This document shows positions 62,352-64,000 of a stretch of DNA of 64,000 nt, piece after piece. The stretch lies in assembly GCA_903835185.1 (NCBI GenBank), contig CAILLX010000135.1, forward strand, positions 55,520 through 119,519. Reading direction: 5' to 3'. The notes beneath the pieces are model-generated. The model did no database searches and had not been told where the DNA came from. It saw only the letters and a program-made list of their open reading frames with translations. The position numbers and the translations under genes are program-made. The stretch's first letter is position 1. Each line of letters begins with the position of its first letter. Source of the DNA: an uncultured bacterium (lineage in GTDB: Bacteria > Cyanobacteriota > Vampirovibrionia > Obscuribacterales > Obscuribacteraceae).

Positions 62352-64000
62352 ATGAAAATGCTTCAGTGGAAGACTCTGCTTAATGTCAAAACGCTCCTTG
62401 TGATTATTGGGCTGGCTCTGCTTTCACTCTGGGCGACAGGGTCGTTTGCTGACAATATCCCTGTCACAGTCTCGGCCGGTGGCGCGTCGACTACTATCCA
62501 GGTCGCTGAGCTTAACAAAGGTACTGCAAAAGAGATTCTCGACAATTATTACAAACGTAATCCTTATGCCAAGGCGCAGGCCCCTACTGATAAAGCATCA
62601 AGTGCACTATTAGGCGCAGTGACGTCATTCATGCTTCCAACTCAAATAGGCGGAAGTACAGATCTGCTGATTCCAGTTGAGGCTGGAAAGAACCTGAAGC
62701 AGTCAGCAAGCAGGTTCTGCGGTATGCCTGTGCCGCCCATGAAAATAATGGCATACATGCCTGTAACAACAGTCGGCTACTACGTCCAGCCGCCCTGCCC
62801 GGCCTTGGACAGCCCTTGTGCATACCGGGACTTGGAACTTTTTAAAAACACTCTGACTACTTTCGGAATGCCCCTATCGGACTCGCAATTTCAAATTATT
62901 GATCGTGAGAACAAGCAACGTTTTATTGAGCTTTTGTTTAATCCGGAACGTTTCATATGGTTAGCAACCAACACAATGCAAATGCAGGGTTCCGCAATTT
63001 CCAACAGTCTTGCTGGAGTTGGTGATGGCACTTTCCGTGCTGCATTCAATAATATCGTTCACGGTTTGGGAGGAGGTGGTAGTGGCGGTGGCAGCATTAG
63101 CGCTTCAGGTAATGCTCTTCTCAATGTTGCAAATGAAAATGCGGCAGATAGCAATTATGCCTCTTCACCCAAGACAATTTCTAAAGCTGTATACATGGTA
63201 CAACAGATGTATAAGTTTGTTTTTATACCGATGGCTATTTTATTACTCCTGCCCGGAGCTGTAATAACTCAGGTGAAAGGGTTTGTCTCTCAGGGTTTCG
63301 GACTTTCAGGCGAGGATTCAAGCAGCCCGTGGGAAGGGATGCTGCGAGCACTTATTGCTATCTTCCTAATTCCGTCAACGCAATTGATAATTAGTTATGC
63401 CACCGATATCGGTAACTCAATGGCATTGAGTGTGGTGCCGTGGATAGAGCAAAAGCAAATATTCAGCTGGGCGAATGATCAGTTTTACAACGTTCCAGTT
63501 GGAAATGCAGAGAATGCGATTATGCCTCCAACCTCTGCCGGTACCACTGTTTCTGGAAAGGTGATAGCAGGTGCTGCCGGAGTGGTGTCTTCCGGAGGGG
63601 CATTAAACTTTCAGCTCTCAAATCCATTTAGCAGTATCGGAAATGCTGCTTCATCATTGGGCAGCATTAACAGCATTCTTAATACGAATATAGCCAATCC
63701 TATAAACAATGCGGTTCAGGGTTTCACAGCTCCGGGCAATGCAGCTCTGGGCGGTGTGACTGGAGCAGGTGGCGGAATGACCGGAGGACTCAACGGTCTA
63801 TCTGGCGGCATAACTGGCAAGGTCGGTGGAGCGCTTGGCGGTCTAACTGGCGGGGTGAACATTGGTGCTGATGGAGTTACCGGCAAGCTAGGTGTTCTTG
63901 CCAATGTAGGCAGCCTTGGCAGTATGGGTAACCTTGCCAATGTAGGCAGCCTTGGCAGTATGGGTAACCTTGCCAATGTAGGCAGCCTTGGCAGTATGGG
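62352..64000 (+). CDS. Large multi-TM Gly-rich protein, VirB6/TrbL-like (tentative), 3' end outside window
   Basis: Frame 0 is open from ATG 62352 to the end of the window with no stop: 549 codons visible. N-terminal hydrophobic segment (VKTLLVIIGLALLSLWATGS) then a soluble domain (~25-220). A pair of TM segments (FVFIPMAILLLLPGAVITQV and MLRALIAIFLIPSTQLIISY) and a possible third after them come next. The last part is Gly/Asn/Val-rich, entering a 12-residue tandem repeat. Position in a cluster with an LPxGT/IPAGS protein suggests a T4SS channel role (VirB6/TrbL), but sequence support is weak. Confidence 0.6.
   Translation, partial: MKMLQWKTLLNVKTLLVIIGLALLSLWATGSFADNIPVTVSAGGASTTIQVAELNKGTAKEILDNYYKRNPYAKAQAPTDKASSALLGAVTSFMLPTQIGGSTDLLIPVEAGKNLKQSASRFCGMPVPPMKIMAYMPVTTVGYYVQPPCPALDSPCAYRDLELFKNTLTTFGMPLSDSQFQIIDRENKQRFIELLFNPERFIWLATNTMQMQGSAISNSLAGVGDGTFRAAFNNIVHGLGGGGSGGGSISASGNALLNVANENAADSNYASSPKTISKAVYMVQQMYKFVFIPMAILLLLPGAVITQVKGFVSQGFGLSGEDSSSPWEGMLRALIAIFLIPSTQLIISYATDIGNSMALSVVPWIEQKQIFSWANDQFYNVPVGNAENAIMPPTSAGTTVSGKVIAGAAGVVSSGGALNFQLSNPFSSIGNAASSLGSINSILNTNIANPINNAVQGFTAPGNAALGGVTGAGGGMTGGLNGLSGGITGKVGGALGGLTGGVNIGADGVTGKLGVLANVGSLGSMGNLANVGSLGSMGNLANVGSLGSM
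63897..64000 (+). repeat. Perfect 36-bp tandem repeat, in frame
   Basis: Copies at 63897-63932, 63933-63968 and 63969-64000 (cut by the window) are identical, encoding LANVGSLGSMGN. The array continues past the window end. Confidence 0.9.

Noticed and set aside
63897..64000. Possible CRISPR array
   Set aside because: Units are contiguous with no spacers, lie in frame inside a coding region, and no cas gene is present.
1..64000. tRNA or rRNA genes
   Set aside because: I saw no T-loop-like GGTTCGAATCC pattern with matching acceptor stems and no rRNA-like segments, but a covariance search was not possible.

Overview
The window reads as chromosomal DNA of a Gram-negative (diderm) bacterium related to the non-photosynthetic Cyanobacteria. 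My best guess is the Melainabacteria/Vampirovibrionia, of the Obscuribacter type. This is inference from gene content: a SufR-type Fe-S repressor facing a suf operon, an NDH-1 operon without nuoE/F/G, a GH57 glucan branching enzyme, kdsA (KDO, hence LPS), and many TPR, GAF and Ser/Thr-kinase proteins. There is no rRNA, recognisable tRNA, transposase, phage gene or CRISPR array in view.

Layout. 0-3.3 kb (+): end of a RidA-family gene, aroF (DAHP synthase), a secreted SUMF1-fold protein and a Tat-type hemerythrin protein, closed by a strong terminator. 3.5-11.6 kb (+): two tandem multi-TM proteins with C-terminal Ser/Thr kinase domains (the first broken by a frameshift), a small TM protein and two unrecognised proteins. 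11.7-13.8 kb (+): a 40-codon hydrophobic peptide gene and a TonB-like protein. 13.9-21.0 kb (-): nucleoside hydrolase and the suf operon (in transcription order sufC-B-D-Rieske-S-U-T), divergent from sufR. 22-30 kb: pyruvate kinase, SRPBCC protein, GH57 enzyme, YggU protein, kdsA, and a double retropepsin-TPR protein. 30.3-34.5 kb: Tyr/dual-specificity-type phosphatase, then an ECF sigma / zinc anti-sigma / LTXXQ-protein operon behind an RpoE-like promoter, and a TPR protein. 34.7-44.8 kb: pxpA-like, an HExxH protein, a GAF-LuxR regulator, a GAF-HD-GYP protein, rpsA, a small secreted protein and rnc.

45.2-51.7 kb (+) is a compact nuoABCDHIJK operon. It carries odd features: a long hairpin between nuoA and nuoB, a Cys4 insertion in NuoD, a palindromic REP-like element and duplicated intergenic modules around nuoI and nuoK, and an N-terminally extended NuoK. 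51.7-58.6 kb (-) runs TPR-TPR-membrane-membrane-VirB10/TrbI-like(?)-ubiX-rimM. It diverges from a + strand run (59-64 kb) of secreted Pro/Gly-rich proteins, a lipoprotein and a large multi-TM Gly-rich protein that leaves the window inside a perfect 36-bp tandem repeat.

The best candidates for an undescribed system are the divergent envelope/secretion-like cluster at 53-64 kb and the membrane-kinase cluster at 3.5-11.6 kb. Both are called from sequence features only.
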